Positions 1 to 14,134 of a stretch of 64,000 nt of DNA are shown here, piece by piece. Each line of letters starts with the position of its first letter. Positions within the stretch are counted from its first letter, which is position 1. A program made the translations under genes and the position numbers. Below the pieces are notes generated by a model. The model did no database searches, had not been told where the DNA came from, and worked only from the letters and a program-made list of their open reading frames with translations. Source of the stretch: Neotabrizicola shimadae (GTDB taxonomy: Bacteria > Pseudomonadota > Alphaproteobacteria > Rhodobacterales > Rhodobacteraceae); assembly GCF_019623905.1 (NCBI RefSeq), contig NZ_CP069370.1:1736001-1800000 (forward strand). Reading direction: 5' to 3'.

Positions 1-299
1 TCGTCGATGACGGCTTCGCGGAAGGTGTTTTCATAGTCGAGGACGTAATGGGGGAAACCCATCGCCTCGGCCACGCGGCGGGCATCGTGGATGTCACGCC
101 CGGCACAGCAGGCGCCCTTCTTCGCGAGCGCGGCGCCGTGGTCGTAGAGTTGCAGCGTGACGCCCACCACGTCATAGCCCTGGTCCTTCAGCACCGCGGC
201 CACGACCGAACTGTCGACACCGCCCGACATGGCGACGACGACGCGGGTTTGCGCGGGTGCCTTCGGCAGGCCAAGGGAATTGAGGGTTGCGTCGAGCAT
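1..299 (-). CDS. mnmA: tRNA-specific 2-thiouridylase MnmA, N-terminal part (runs off window)
   Basis: The first 99 codons of a minus-strand gene are present and the rest lies before position 1. MnmA activates U34 of tRNA-Lys, -Glu and -Gln with ATP and inserts sulfur. The PP-loop ATP motif SGGVDSS is at about residues 25-31, followed by [13 protein letters not shown] and the Cys-rich [14 protein letters not shown] stretch seen in this family. The ATG at 297-299 is the only start that leaves a normal short leader, and a good promoter lies just upstream (327-354). The gene is divergent from sciP. The family assignment is secure; nothing can be said about the missing C-terminal part. Confidence 0.93.
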   Translation of the reverse strand, partial: MLDATLNSLGLPKAPAQTRVVVAMSGGVDSSVVAAVLKDQGYDVVGVTLQLYDHGAALAKKGACCAGRDIHDARRVAEAMGFPHYVLDYENTFREAVID

Positions 300-326
300 G
301 GGGCGCGCCTTCGGGGGAACCGACGC

Positions 327-354
327 AATATAGGAAAATGCCCCGCATCCTCAA
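327..354 (-). promoter_or_regulatory. Predicted sigma-70-type promoter of mnmA
   Basis: On the minus strand, TTGAGG (349-354) and TATATT (327-332) are separated by 16 bp. Transcription would begin near 320, giving a leader of about 20 nt before the mnmA ATG at 299. It is the most AT-rich spot in this divergent gap. Predicted from sequence only. Confidence 0.5.
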
Positions 355-421
355 CCCCCGGCTTCACGGTTGATTAAGGCTGAGGCGCGAGGCTGCCGCC
401 CCGAGGCAAGGAGGCTTTCGC

Positions 422-700
422 ATGTATCTGAAGCGTGTCGACGGTCCGCGGCAGGTGACGCTGCCCGATGGCAGCATCCTGTCACGCGCCGATTTGCCGC
501 CGCCCGACATCCGCCGCTGGGTGGCCAGCCGCAAGGCGGTGGTGGTGAAGGCGGTGATCTACGGGCTGATCGCAGAGGCGGAGGCGCTGGAACGCTATGC
601 GATCTCGGCCGAGGAATTCGCGCTGTGGCGGGCGGCGGTGGAACAGCACGGGGACGGGGCGCTGAAGGTCACGGCTATCCGCAAGTATAGACAACTTTAG
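422..700 (+). CDS. sciP: SciP-like DUF1153 protein, probable CtrA co-regulator
   Basis: A 92-residue protein that is essentially a single DUF1153 helix-turn-helix domain, with the family signature VDGPRQVTLPDG and PPDIRRWVASRKAVVVKAV. In Caulobacter the protein of this family, SciP, binds CtrA and restrains transcription from CtrA-dependent promoters. Its position 94 bp upstream of ctrA on the same strand supports that role. A strong ribosome binding site (AAGGAGG, about 8 nt before the ATG) fixes the start. Whether it represses, activates or only fine-tunes CtrA in this organism is an inference from the relative. Confidence 0.88.
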   Translation: MYLKRVDGPRQVTLPDGSILSRADLPPPDIRRWVASRKAVVVKAVIYGLIAEAEALERYAISAEEFALWRAAVEQHGDGALKVTAIRKYRQL

Positions 701-710
701 GTTGTTTTTC
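691..710 (+). terminator. Weak hairpin plus T-run after sciP
   Basis: ACAAC (691-695) and GTTGT (701-705) flank a 5-nt loop that contains the sciP stop codon, followed by TTTTC. The stem is short and AT-rich, so this is at best a weak terminator between sciP and ctrA. Confidence 0.3.
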
Positions 711-738
711 GTTCGTGCCGTGGCAGAGTAACCCTGCG

Positions 739-744
739 TTAACC
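739..744 (+). promoter_or_regulatory. Possible CtrA half-site upstream of ctrA
   Basis: The hexamer TTAACC lies 51 nt before the ctrA ATG. CtrA boxes are TTAA-N7-TTAA and half-sites commonly read TTAACC. Here the second TTAA is absent (GTTG occupies its place). This would fit autoregulation, but a hexamer can occur by chance. Confidence 0.3.
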
Positions 745-794
745 TTCAGGTTGCAGAACACCTGTAGAACAGGGCCGATGCGGAGTTCCGGAAT

Positions 795-1505
795 ATGCGT
801 ATCCTGCTTGTCGAAGACGATCCGACCACCTCGCGCAGCATCGAACTGATGCTGACCCATGCCAACCTGAACGTCTATTGCACCGACCTGGGCGAGGACG
901 GCATCGACCTGGCGAAACTGTATGACTATGACCTGATCCTGCTGGACCTCAGCCTGCCGGACATGAGCGGGCATGAGGTGCTGCGCCATCTGCGGCTGGC
1001 CCGGGTGGAGACGCCGATCCTGATCCTGTCGGGCGCGGATGATACCGACAGCAAGCTGAAGGGCTTCGGCTTCGGGGCGGACGACTACATGACCAAGCCG
1101 TTCAACCGCGAGGAGCTGGTGGCGCGGATCCACGCGATCATCCGGCGGTCGAAGGGACATTCGCAGTCGATGATCCGCACGGGCAAGGTGACGGTGAACC
1201 TGGACGCCAAGACCGTGGATGTGGAGGGCCGCGCGGTGCATCTGACGGGGAAGGAGTACCAGATGCTGGAGCTTCTGAGCCTGCGCAAGGGCACGACGCT
1301 GACGAAGGAGATGTTCCTGAACCACCTCTACGGCGGCATGGACGAGCCGGAGCTGAAGATCATCGACGTGTTCATCTGCAAGCTGCGCAAGAAGCTGGCC
1401 GAGGCCACGGGCGGGCAGAACTACATCGACACGGTCTGGGGCCGGGGCTATGTGCTGCGCGATCCGGGGCCGGGCGACACGGCGCGACTGGCCGCGACGG
1501 CCTGA
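795..1505 (+). CDS. ctrA: Cell-cycle response regulator CtrA
   Basis: A 236-residue OmpR-type response regulator. The receiver domain (about 1-115) has the acidic pair EDD at 7-9, phospho-acceptor D51 in [11 protein letters not shown], and the conserved KPF loop. The C-terminal winged helix (about 125-225) contains the highly conserved CtrA recognition stretch [12 protein letters not shown] and [18 protein letters not shown]. In alphaproteobacteria CtrA controls motility, cell division and, in Rhodobacteraceae, often gene transfer agent and flagellar genes. It is normally phosphorylated through CckA-ChpT. The adjacent sciP homologue strengthens the call. The C-terminal tail ([10 protein letters not shown]) is short and unstructured. 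Confidence 0.97.
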   Translation: MRILLVEDDPTTSRSIELMLTHANLNVYCTDLGEDGIDLAKLYDYDLILLDLSLPDMSGHEVLRHLRLARVETPILILSGADDTDSKLKGFGFGADDYMTKPFNREELVARIHAIIRRSKGHSQSMIRTGKVTVNLDAKTVDVEGRAVHLTGKEYQMLELLSLRKGTTLTKEMFLNHLYGGMDEPELKIIDVFICKLRKKLAEATGGQNYIDTVWGRGYVLRDPGPGDTARLAATA

Positions 1506-1552
1506 GGGCGGCGCTGCGTCGGTTGAACCTGGGATACGCAACAGGCTGGGCG

Positions 1553-1569
1553 CGATGCCGGGAGCATCG
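1553..1569 (+). terminator. Hairpin 50 nt downstream of ctrA
   Basis: CGATGC (1553-1558) and GCATCG (1564-1569) form a 6-bp stem with a 5-nt loop. There is no T-tract, so it may be a weak or Rho-assisted terminator, or chance in GC-rich DNA. Confidence 0.3.
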
Positions 1570-1779
1570 TGCCTGGTAGGCAGCGCGGATGGATGTGCCA
1601 GGCGGGACCACGAGGATGTGGTGTCCGCAGATTCGGCTACACGTCGCCGGCTTTGTCAGCGCAGCCACCCCTCTCTGGTCGATCTTGAGATCAGGGCAGG
1701 TCGCCGGTGGCGTCCCGATGCGCCTTGCATCGCGGCGCCTCGGCGCGCGGGGTGGGCAGGGTCGCGCGGGGACCGATGT

Positions 1780-2303
1780 GGAGGTTTTGCCGCGGAAAGG
1801 TGGCGTCGCGACACGCTTCGGTTGGAGATGGCGCTCCGGCGGGCGGAGTGGGCGGGGGCGGGCGGACACGACGGCGGTTTGCGGGCGATGGGCGTGACCT
1901 GCGGCAGAGGAGGCGGGCAGCTTCGTGCGCAGCGGAAAGCGGGGGAGTGGTGCGCCTTGCGGCGGCGGAGGCGGATGACTTCGCCTGGTTGAGGAAGCGA
2001 GGGAGTGGCGCGCAGCGCTCTGAGATCCCGTGGCAGGCGGTGTGGAGGTTTTGCCGCGGAACGGTGACCTTGCGACATGCTTCGGATGTAGATGGCGCTC
2101 CGGCGGGCGGAGTGGGCGGGGGCGGGCGGACACGACGGCGGTTTGCGGGCGATGGGCCTGGCCTGCGGCAGAGGTGGCGGGCAGCTTCGTACGCGACGGG
2201 ACGTGGGCGAGTGGCGTCTTGCGGCGGCGGAGGCAGGTGACTTCGCCTGGTTGAGGATGCGAGGGAGTGGCGCGCAGCGCTCTGAGATCCCGTGGCAGGC
2301 GGT
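1780..2303 (+). repeat. Family A repeat units (two full copies)
   Basis: Two units of 264 and 262 bp. Each starts with a core containing TTTTGCCGCGGAA (with the palindrome CCGCGG), then a CGACAYGCTTCGG-like block, then a G-rich block and a stretch ending GCGCTCTGAGATCCCGTGG. A 66-bp run is identical between the two copies, which suggests fairly recent duplication or gene conversion. Confidence 0.75.
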
Positions 2304-2305
2304 CT

Positions 2306-7646
<5,341 letters not shown>

Positions 7647-7650
<4 letters not shown>

Positions 7651-7674
7651 GATGGGCAATATTGCCCATCCTAC
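7647..7674. terminator. Perfect 28-bp palindrome at the recG/lpxB convergence
   Basis: Two 14-bp arms (GTAGGATGGGCAAT and its exact reverse complement) meet without a loop. The recG stop (TAG, 7648-7650) and the lpxB stop (TAG on the minus strand, 7671-7673) are the symmetric ends of the palindrome. It would terminate both converging transcripts. The motif resembles dispersed GGGTGGGCAA-type palindromes that I associate with several proteobacteria, so it may be a REP-like element; no second copy was seen in this window. Confidence 0.8.
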
Positions 7675-8795
7675 AGGTGGTTCAGCACCGAGCGGGCGGC
7701 GCGCAGACCGGGGGGCTCGCCGCCGCGACCGAGGCGGGTCATGGTCAGGTCCATGGCGGCGCGTTGCGACTGCGGGTCGGCGAGCGTGGCGCGCAGGGTT
7801 TGCGCCAGCGCCTCGGGCGTGCAGTCGCGGCCCAGAAGCTCGGGCACAGCGCGGGTGTCGCTGACGAGGTTCACCAGCGTCACCGTGCCGGATTTCACCA
7901 GCCGGCGGGCAAGCCACATCGAGATGGGGTTCATGTCATAGCCGATGACCATGGGCACGCCATTGGCCGCCAGTTGCAGCGAGACGGTGCCCGAAGCGGC
8001 CAACGCGACATCGGCGGCGGCGAAGGCGCCGCGACGGGCGGCAGGGTCGGTGACGATCTGCGGCTGCACCGGCCAGTCGGCGGTGATCTCGCGCACCAGC
8101 GGCTCGACGCTGGCGAGGGTGGGAAGCGCCACACGCAGGCCCGGCATATCTAGCGCGACCAGACCGAGCGCCGCGCCGAAGCGGGGGGAAAGCCGCGTGA
8201 TCTCGCCGCGGCGCGAACCGGGAAGCGCCAGGACGAGAGGGCGCGATCCGTCCCATGCCGCGCGCTCTGCCGGGCTTGCGAGCGGTTCGGCCACGACCGG
8301 GTGACCGACGAAATCGCAGGTCATGCCGGCGGCGGTCATGTAGGGCGGCTCGAAGGGAAGAAGTGCCAGCACATGGTCGATGACGCGCGCCATCTTGACG
8401 GCGCGACCGGGGCGCCAGGCCCAGACCGAGGGGGCGACGTAGTGGATGGTGCGGAGGTTGGGCTTTGCGGCCTTCACCTTTTTCGCCACGCGCAGGCAGA
8501 AATCGGGGCTGTCGATGGAGATGAGCGCGGCAGGGTTGGCGGCCAGCACGGCCTGCGCCGTCTCGCGCACCCGGCGCAAGAGCTGCGGGGCCTTGGGCAG
8601 CACCTCTGCCACGCCCATGAGGGACAGTTCTTGCATGGGAAAGAGGCTTTTCAGCCCCTCGGCCTGCATCAGCGGGCCGCCCACGCCCAGGAACCGGACA
8701 CCGGGCGACAACTCGCGCAGCCCCGCCATCAGCGCGGCGCCAAGGCTGTCGCCCGAGGGCTCTCCCGCGATCAGGAAGAAGGTCAGCGCGCCCAC
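7671..8795 (-). CDS. lpxB: Lipid-A-disaccharide synthase LpxB
   Basis: LpxB (374 residues) joins UDP-2,3-diacylglucosamine and lipid X to form the lipid A disaccharide at the inner membrane face. Family signatures are LIAGEPSGDSLGAALM near the N terminus, IDSPDFCLRVAK, HYVAPSVWAWR, LPGSRRGEI and the glycosyl-donor site AASGTVSLQLAA with PMVIGY. No ATG fits. The GTG at 8793-8795 places the conserved LIAGEPSGD correctly and overlaps the end of lpxI by 13 bp. A longer open frame runs into lpxI but has no family similarity. It is the last gene of the minus-strand envelope block. Confidence 0.93.
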   Translation of the reverse strand: MGALTFFLIAGEPSGDSLGAALMAGLRELSPGVRFLGVGGPLMQAEGLKSLFPMQELSLMGVAEVLPKAPQLLRRVRETAQAVLAANPAALISIDSPDFCLRVAKKVKAAKPNLRTIHYVAPSVWAWRPGRAVKMARVIDHVLALLPFEPPYMTAAGMTCDFVGHPVVAEPLASPAERAAWDGSRPLVLALPGSRRGEITRLSPRFGAALGLVALDMPGLRVALPTLASVEPLVREITADWPVQPQIVTDPAARRGAFAAADVALAASGTVSLQLAANGVPMVIGYDMNPISMWLARRLVKSGTVTLVNLVSDTRAVPELLGRDCTPEALAQTLRATLADPQSQRAAMDLTMTRLGRGGEPPGLRAARSVLNHL

Positions 8796-9589
8796 AGGAA
8801 GAGGCCGAGCCGCGCGGCGGCGGCCTGCATGGCGGCCAGGTCGAGGCAGATCACGCCGCCCGCTTCCCAGGCAATGCCGCCAAGACCGGCTTGCGCCGCA
8901 GCCTCCACCGTGGCGGGGCCAAGCGCGGGCAGGTCGATGCGGCGGTCTTGCGCGGGCTTGGGCGCCTTGTACAGAAGCCCCCTGCCCCGCGCCGGATCGG
9001 GGCGCAGATGGGCGGGCAGCGCGGCGACGGCAGCAAGCATGGCATCGGTGCCGGGCAGCGCCTCGGCGGCGAGGCACAGGCCCTGCGCGACCACGGCCCC
9101 CTGCCCCACATCCACCGCGCCAAGCGCGGTGACGATGGCGGCGGCGCGGTCGGCGTCGGCCTTGTCGCGGGCGGTTGGCTCACCGGTCAGCACGCCTGCG
9201 CCGGGAACCAGCGACGGCGCGACCTGGGCCACGCCTTCGACGGCGAAACCGGCCTCGGAGAAGATGTCGATGACGACACGCAGGGTGGCATCGTCGCCGC
9301 CCTGCATGGCCGACAGGAAGCGCGGCACCATCTGGGCGGTGTCGGCGTCGAACATGGAGGGGTCGAGGCGGGGCCGGTGGGCGGCGCCGGCGAAGGTGAC
9401 GGTGGTGATGCCCTGATCGGCCAGGTGGCGCAGGAAGGGCACCAGCCGTTCGATGCGGAAGGTGATGTCCGGGGTCACGCCTTCGGGGGTGAAACCGTCA
9501 AGGCAGGCGATGAGGGGCTTTTCCGTCTGCGCCGCGGCCACCAGCGCGGGCAGCGCGCCACGACCGGCCAGGATTGCAAGGCGGGTCAC
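8783..9589 (-). CDS. lpxI: UDP-2,3-diacylglucosamine pyrophosphatase LpxI
   Basis: A 268-residue DUF1009/LpxI protein that hydrolyses UDP-2,3-diacylglucosamine to lipid X, the step between LpxA/C/D and LpxB. Alphaproteobacteria commonly use LpxI in place of the unrelated LpxH. Typical features are the N terminus LAILAGRGALPALVA, the central GVLTGEPTARDKAD and the C-terminal GLGGIAWEAGGVI. It starts with ATG overlapping the lpxA stop by 4 bp, and its 3' end overlaps lpxB. This arrangement fits sequential use of the products in one pathway. Confidence 0.93.
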   Translation of the reverse strand: MTRLAILAGRGALPALVAAAQTEKPLIACLDGFTPEGVTPDITFRIERLVPFLRHLADQGITTVTFAGAAHRPRLDPSMFDADTAQMVPRFLSAMQGGDDATLRVVIDIFSEAGFAVEGVAQVAPSLVPGAGVLTGEPTARDKADADRAAAIVTALGAVDVGQGAVVAQGLCLAAEALPGTDAMLAAVAALPAHLRPDPARGRGLLYKAPKPAQDRRIDLPALGPATVEAAAQAGLGGIAWEAGGVICLDLAAMQAAAARLGLFLWAR

Positions 9590-10383
9590 TTCGGCACCAG
9601 GAACTGGCGGTCGGACCCGGCGAGGATGAAATCCAGCATCTCGATCACCTGGGGCGCGGTGGCGCCTTCGCGCAGGACGCGCGCACGTTCGGCAAAGCTG
9701 CCCTCACCTTCGGCCAGCGCCTTGAAGGTGGCGCGCATGGCAGAGATGTCGGCGCGGTCGAGGTTGCGGCGTTTCAGACCGATGAGGTTCAGCCCTTCCA
9801 GCGTGGCATCGGGCCCCGCGACCAGCGCATAGGGCATGACGTCATGCGTGACACGGGACATGCCGCCGATCATCGCGCCGCGGCCGATGCGCACCCATTG
9901 GTGCACGCCGCCAAGGCCGCCGATGATCACCTCGTCCTCGATGCGGACGTGGCCCGCGATGCCGGTGCAGTTGCCAAGGATCACGCCGTTGCCGATCTGG
10001 CAATCGTGGCCGATGTGGACGGTGCCCATCAGCAGGCAGTTGTCGCCGACGCGGGTGACGCCGCCGCCATGGGCGGTGCCGGCGTTGACCGTCACGCCCT
10101 CGCGGATGCGGCAGTTGCGGCCGATCTCGGTGCGGGTACGTTCGCCCGCATATTTCAAATCCTGCGGCACGTCGCCGACCGAGGCGAATTGCCAGACGGT
10201 GGTTCCGGCGCCGATTTCCGTCCAGCCGGTCACGACGACATGGGATTTGAGCGTCACACCTTCGTGCAGCGTCACCTCGGGGCCGACGATGCAGAACGGG
10301 CCGACCGTGCAACCGGCGGCGATGGTTGCGCCGTCCTCGACGATGGCGGTGGGGTGGATGCGCGCGTCCGGCGAGACGGTCAT
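9586..10383 (-). CDS. lpxA: UDP-N-acetylglucosamine acyltransferase LpxA
   Basis: LpxA (265 residues) transfers a 3-hydroxyacyl chain from ACP to UDP-GlcNAc, the first step of lipid A synthesis. The left-handed beta-helix is visible as hexapeptide repeats over about 5-190 (IHPTAIVEDGATI, GVTVNAGTAHGGGVT, VHIGHDCQIGNGVILGN). The catalytic His lies in the MGTVHIGHDC region, and a helical C-terminal domain with LNLIGLKRRN follows. It sits 5 bp after fabZ and overlaps lpxI by 4 bp, the usual skp-fabZ-lpxA order without an lpxD in this window. Confidence 0.96.
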   Translation of the reverse strand: MTVSPDARIHPTAIVEDGATIAAGCTVGPFCIVGPEVTLHEGVTLKSHVVVTGWTEIGAGTTVWQFASVGDVPQDLKYAGERTRTEIGRNCRIREGVTVNAGTAHGGGVTRVGDNCLLMGTVHIGHDCQIGNGVILGNCTGIAGHVRIEDEVIIGGLGGVHQWVRIGRGAMIGGMSRVTHDVMPYALVAGPDATLEGLNLIGLKRRNLDRADISAMRATFKALAEGEGSFAERARVLREGATAPQVIEMLDFILAGSDRQFLVPK

Positions 10384-10388
10384 GCGGC

Positions 10389-10856
10389 TCAGCCCTTCTT
10401 CGGCGTGTCGAACATCGCCATGAAGGTGGCCTCGCAGGCAAGCTCGCCCGCGACGATGCCACGCCCCTCGAACTTCCAGACGCGGCCGCCGCCGCGCAGC
10501 GCTTTCACATGCAGTTCCAGCACGTCGCCGGGGACAACCTTGCGGCGGAACTTCACGCCATCGACGCCCATGAAGAAGACGTTGGCGTTCTTGTCCACCA
10601 GGTCGGCGGTCAGGCCCACGAGGATGCCGGAGGTCTGGGCCATGGCCTCGATGATCATCACGCCGGGGAAGATCGGCATGCCGGGGAAATGGCCCTGGAA
10701 CTGGGGTTCGTTGAAGGTGACGTTCTTGATGCCCACCGCGCTTTCGCCGATCACCACGTCGCGCACCTTGTCCACCAAGAGGAAGGGATAGCGGTGCGGA
10801 ATGATCCGCTGGATCAGGGCGAGATCGACCTCTTTCACGGTCCGGGCTTCGGTCAT
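10389..10856 (-). CDS. fabZ: 3-hydroxyacyl-[acyl-carrier-protein] dehydratase FabZ
   Basis: FabZ (155 residues) dehydrates 3-hydroxyacyl-ACP in fatty acid elongation and shares the 3-hydroxyacyl pool with LpxA. The hot-dog fold motif includes the catalytic His in [12 protein letters not shown] and the Glu in [19 protein letters not shown] is the usual N-terminal signature. The ATG at 10854-10856 is preceded by GGAGAGG; an in-frame upstream start would add about 17 residues not typical of the family. Confidence 0.95.
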   Translation of the reverse strand: MTEARTVKEVDLALIQRIIPHRYPFLLVDKVRDVVIGESAVGIKNVTFNEPQFQGHFPGMPIFPGVMIIEAMAQTSGILVGLTADLVDKNANVFFMGVDGVKFRRKVVPGDVLELHVKALRGGGRVWKFEGRGIVAGELACEATFMAMFDTPKKG

Positions 10857-10947
10857 GTCCTCTCCTTCGGTCCCTGGTCTATCAGGATATTGGGGCACGA
10901 CTAGCAAGTGGCGCCGGTCGAAACAAGACCTGCGGCCCCTGCCCCGG

Positions 10948-11664
10948 TCAGGGCTGGCTGGCAGGCGGGGTCGGGTCGGGCGTGGCCGCTTCTTCCGGGC
11001 CGGGGGCCGGCATGGGCCCCTGCGCCGGCTCGGTGGGCGGTGCGCTGTCCTCGGCCGGGGGGGGGGCCTGGCCGCCGTTGCCCAGAACCTCGTCGATGCG
11101 GGCGATGGCCTCGTCCGTGATGTCGATCCGCTCGAAGGAGATGACCAGCGCCGTGCGGTCGATGATGGCGACGGCGCCGCGCTCGGTCATGAGCTTGCCC
11201 AGAACGGGAAGTGCGGTGTCGTAGAACTGCTGGCGTGCTTCGTCGCGCTGGCGGCTCAGGTCGCGGGACTTCGCCTCTTGCGCCGAGCGGAGCTTTTCCA
11301 CACGGGAATCGAAATCCGCAGCGAGGGCGCGGAACTCTTCGGGCGACACTGTGGCCCGGCGCTCGGTGAGGGTGCGTTCCTCGGCCTCCAGCGCGGCGTC
11401 GATGCGGCGGTTCTCGGCCTGGAGCGCCTTGGCCTCGGCCTCGAACCGGGCGATCACGGCCTGGCCGAAGCCTGTGCCGGAAAAGAGCCGCTCGCGGTCC
11501 AGCGTCAGGACGCGCAAAGTCTCGGCCTGCGCCGGCGCAGCAGCGGCCGGGGGCGCGGCGGCCGGGGGTTCGGCCGCCTCTTGCCCCGTGGCGGCGCCCG
11601 CACTGGCAAGCACCAGCGCCAGAAGCGCGGGACAGAGAGCGCGTGCAGGACGGTCCGCGCGCAT
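10948..11664 (-). CDS. skp: OmpH/Skp-family periplasmic chaperone
   Basis: A 238-residue exported protein lying 6 bp after bamA. The signal peptide covers about residues 1-28 ([19 protein letters not shown]). An Ala/Pro-rich linker follows, then the OmpH core (about 48-185) starting [21 protein letters not shown] with long coiled-coil arms. A second low-complexity Pro/Glu-rich tail covers about 195-238. Skp binds unfolded outer-membrane proteins and delivers them to BamA. The acidic Pro-rich tail is not part of the classical Skp fold. Confidence 0.87.
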   Translation of the reverse strand: MRADRPARALCPALLALVLASAGAATGQEAAEPPAAAPPAAAAPAQAETLRVLTLDRERLFSGTGFGQAVIARFEAEAKALQAENRRIDAALEAEERTLTERRATVSPEEFRALAADFDSRVEKLRSAQEAKSRDLSRQRDEARQQFYDTALPVLGKLMTERGAVAIIDRTALVISFERIDITDEAIARIDEVLGNGGQAPPPAEDSAPPTEPAQGPMPAPGPEEAATPDPTPPASQP

Positions 11665-11670
11665 GGCGGT

Positions 11671-14016
11671 TCAGAACGAGGTTGCGATGGAGAAGTCGAA
11701 CGGCTGCGTCTTGTCGTAGGATTCCTTCTGGAGCGCCTTCGAGAAGGTGAACTTCAGCGGTCCGAGCGGGGTCGTCCAATAGACGATCACACCCGTGGTC
11801 ACACGCAGGTACATGTCGTCATCCACCGGGACCCCATCGGTGCCGATGTTGTTGTCAAGACCCCAGACCGAGCCCACGTCGAGGAACAGGCCGCCGCCGA
11901 CGCCGTATTCCTCGGGCAGGCCCACGGGGAAGTCGGCTTCGAGGCTGACCACGCCGTAGTAGTTGCCGCCCAGGGCGTCCTGGTTGATCGCGGCCAGGTC
12001 GCGCGGGCCGATGCCGTTGCGTTCGAAGCCGCGGATCTTGCCGTTGGCAAAATAGCGGTCGGTCACGCGCGAGGTATAGTCGCCAAGTGCGGTGAACACG
12101 CCCGATTGCGCGATGGCGCGGACGGTCACATCATCCTGGAACAGTTTGGTCTGCACGGCGCCATAGAAGTTGCTGTCCACGAAGTTCGTGTCGCCGCCGA
12201 TGCCGGCATAGGACTGGTCCCACCGCATCACATAGGCGGTGACCGGGTCCAGCCCTTCGCGGCGGGTATCGAGGTTGAGGGCATAGCCGAAGGCCGAGCT
12301 GGTCAGCATCCCCATCGCCTCTTCCTCTTGCAGGATGACGGAGGAGTCTTCGCTGACGTCGGTAATCTCGCTTTGCGACAGGGAGTAGTTGAAGTTCAGC
12401 CGGGTGATCGTGCTGATCGGGAAGCCCACCGAAAGGCGAACGCCGGCATCGGAGGTGTTGTAGTAGGCGTCGTAATAGTCGGACGTGTTCCACCACGCGT
12501 CAAAGCCGAAGCGCAGATCCTTGCCCAGGAAGGCAGGTTCGGCAAAGCTGAAGTTGACGTTCGTGTTGTCGGTCCCGGCCTCGATGTCGAATGACAGCGC
12601 CTGTCCACGGCCAAGGAAGTTGTCTTCCGAGAAGCCGATGGTGATCCCGACACCCGAGTTGGTGGAGTAGCTTGCGCCGAAGCTGAGCGAACCGGTGGGC
12701 TTTTCGATAACGTCCACGTTCACGATCACCTGGTCGGGTGTCGAGCCGGGACGCGATTCCACCTGGGCGTCCTCGAAATAGCCAAGCGCGCGGATACGTT
12801 CAGAGGCTTGCTTGATTTCGCGCGGGGAGAAGGGGTCGCCTTCGGCCGTGCGGAACTGGCGGCGCACCACCTCGTCCAGCGTCGTCGTATTGCCCTCGAT
12901 GTCGATGCGTTCGACAAAGATGCGCGGCCCTTTCACCAAGGCAAAGGTCACGCCAAGCGTCTGGTTGGCAGAATCGCGCACGATGCGCGGATCGACACGC
13001 ACGAAGTTCAGCCCCTTGCGCACGGCCAGGGTTTCCAGCCGGGTCACGTTGTTGTCGATCAGCGCGGGTGAATAGACCGCGCCGGGCCGCAGCTTCAGCA
13101 CATTAGCAAAGTCGGCGATATCGACGCCTTCGATTTCGGACACGGCATCGACCGAGCCGATGCGGTACTGCTGGCCTTCCTGGATGGTGAAGGTCACAAA
13201 GACGCCGTCCCGCTCGCGTACGACATCGGCGCTGGCATCCAGAACCTGGAAGTCGATGTAGCCGCGCGAGTTGTAGAAATCGGTCAGCAGTTGCTTGTCG
13301 AGTTCCAGGCGCTCGGCGATGTAGGTGTCGCGCTGGATGACCTGGCGCAGGAGGCCGGCCTGCTTGGTTTCCAGCACTTGGCGCAGGGCGCGGTCCGAGA
13401 AGGCGCGGTTGCCGTTGAAGGTGAGCCGTTCGACTTCGGTGACCTTGCCCTCGGTGATCTCGAACACGAGGTCGACGCGGTTGTCGCCCTTGGGGATGAT
13501 CTGCGGCGTCACCGTGGCGGCGAAGCGGCCACGCATCCGATAGGTTTCGGCGATGGCCTGGGCATCGGCCTGGGCCAGGCCGGCGGAATAGACGGTGCGC
13601 TGCTTCGACTTGATGATGGCCGAGAGATCCTCGTCCTTGATGCGCTTGTTGCCCTCGAAATTGATGACGTCGATCATCGGGTTCTCGGTCACCTTGATGA
13701 CCAGGGTGCTGCCCTCGGGCACAAGTTCGACCGTGGCGAACAGGCCGGATTCGACGATGCGCTGCGTCGCGTCGTTCAAGGCGCCGGGTGTCAGTTCCTG
13801 GCCCGACTTGATTCCCGCGTAGGAGAGCACGGTCGGGACATCAACCCGGGTGCTGCCTTCGACGCGGACCGTGGTAAAAGAGAAGGTCTGTGCCAGCGCA
13901 GACCGGCCTGGAAGCGAAAGAACCAGTGCAAACGCAATAACGGCGAGCACTTGCAGGACCAAACCGATCGGCAAACCAGCACCGCGCGATGGAAAACCCT
14001 TGTCCGCTTCGCGCAT
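11671..14016 (-). CDS. bamA: Outer membrane protein assembly factor BamA
   Basis: BamA (781 residues) inserts beta-barrel proteins into the outer membrane. The signal peptide ends near ALAQ (about residue 43). Five POTRA domains follow (about 45-440), starting FTTVRVEGSTRVDVPTVLSYAG. The C-terminal Omp85 barrel (about 450-781) contains the conserved loop-6 motif IRGFE as KIRGFERNGIGPRD and ends in a terminal Phe (SIATSF), the barrel insertion signal. It is placed between rseP and skp, as in many proteobacteria. Confidence 0.97.
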   Translation of the reverse strand: MREADKGFPSRGAGLPIGLVLQVLAVIAFALVLSLPGRSALAQTFSFTTVRVEGSTRVDVPTVLSYAGIKSGQELTPGALNDATQRIVESGLFATVELVPEGSTLVIKVTENPMIDVINFEGNKRIKDEDLSAIIKSKQRTVYSAGLAQADAQAIAETYRMRGRFAATVTPQIIPKGDNRVDLVFEITEGKVTEVERLTFNGNRAFSDRALRQVLETKQAGLLRQVIQRDTYIAERLELDKQLLTDFYNSRGYIDFQVLDASADVVRERDGVFVTFTIQEGQQYRIGSVDAVSEIEGVDIADFANVLKLRPGAVYSPALIDNNVTRLETLAVRKGLNFVRVDPRIVRDSANQTLGVTFALVKGPRIFVERIDIEGNTTTLDEVVRRQFRTAEGDPFSPREIKQASERIRALGYFEDAQVESRPGSTPDQVIVNVDVIEKPTGSLSFGASYSTNSGVGITIGFSEDNFLGRGQALSFDIEAGTDNTNVNFSFAEPAFLGKDLRFGFDAWWNTSDYYDAYYNTSDAGVRLSVGFPISTITRLNFNYSLSQSEITDVSEDSSVILQEEEAMGMLTSSAFGYALNLDTRREGLDPVTAYVMRWDQSYAGIGGDTNFVDSNFYGAVQTKLFQDDVTVRAIAQSGVFTALGDYTSRVTDRYFANGKIRGFERNGIGPRDLAAINQDALGGNYYGVVSLEADFPVGLPEEYGVGGGLFLDVGSVWGLDNNIGTDGVPVDDDMYLRVTTGVIVYWTTPLGPLKFTFSKALQKESYDKTQPFDFSIATSF

Positions 14017-14134
14017 CCGTCCGCCTCGTCCTTAGCAACCCGTCCGTCTGGTTAGCCGGGATGGCGGACCTTGTCAAAAGGCCCCGAACCGGGTGCGGCA
14101 AACGACTGCCGTCCCGGCGGGGAGGCGCCGTTCC

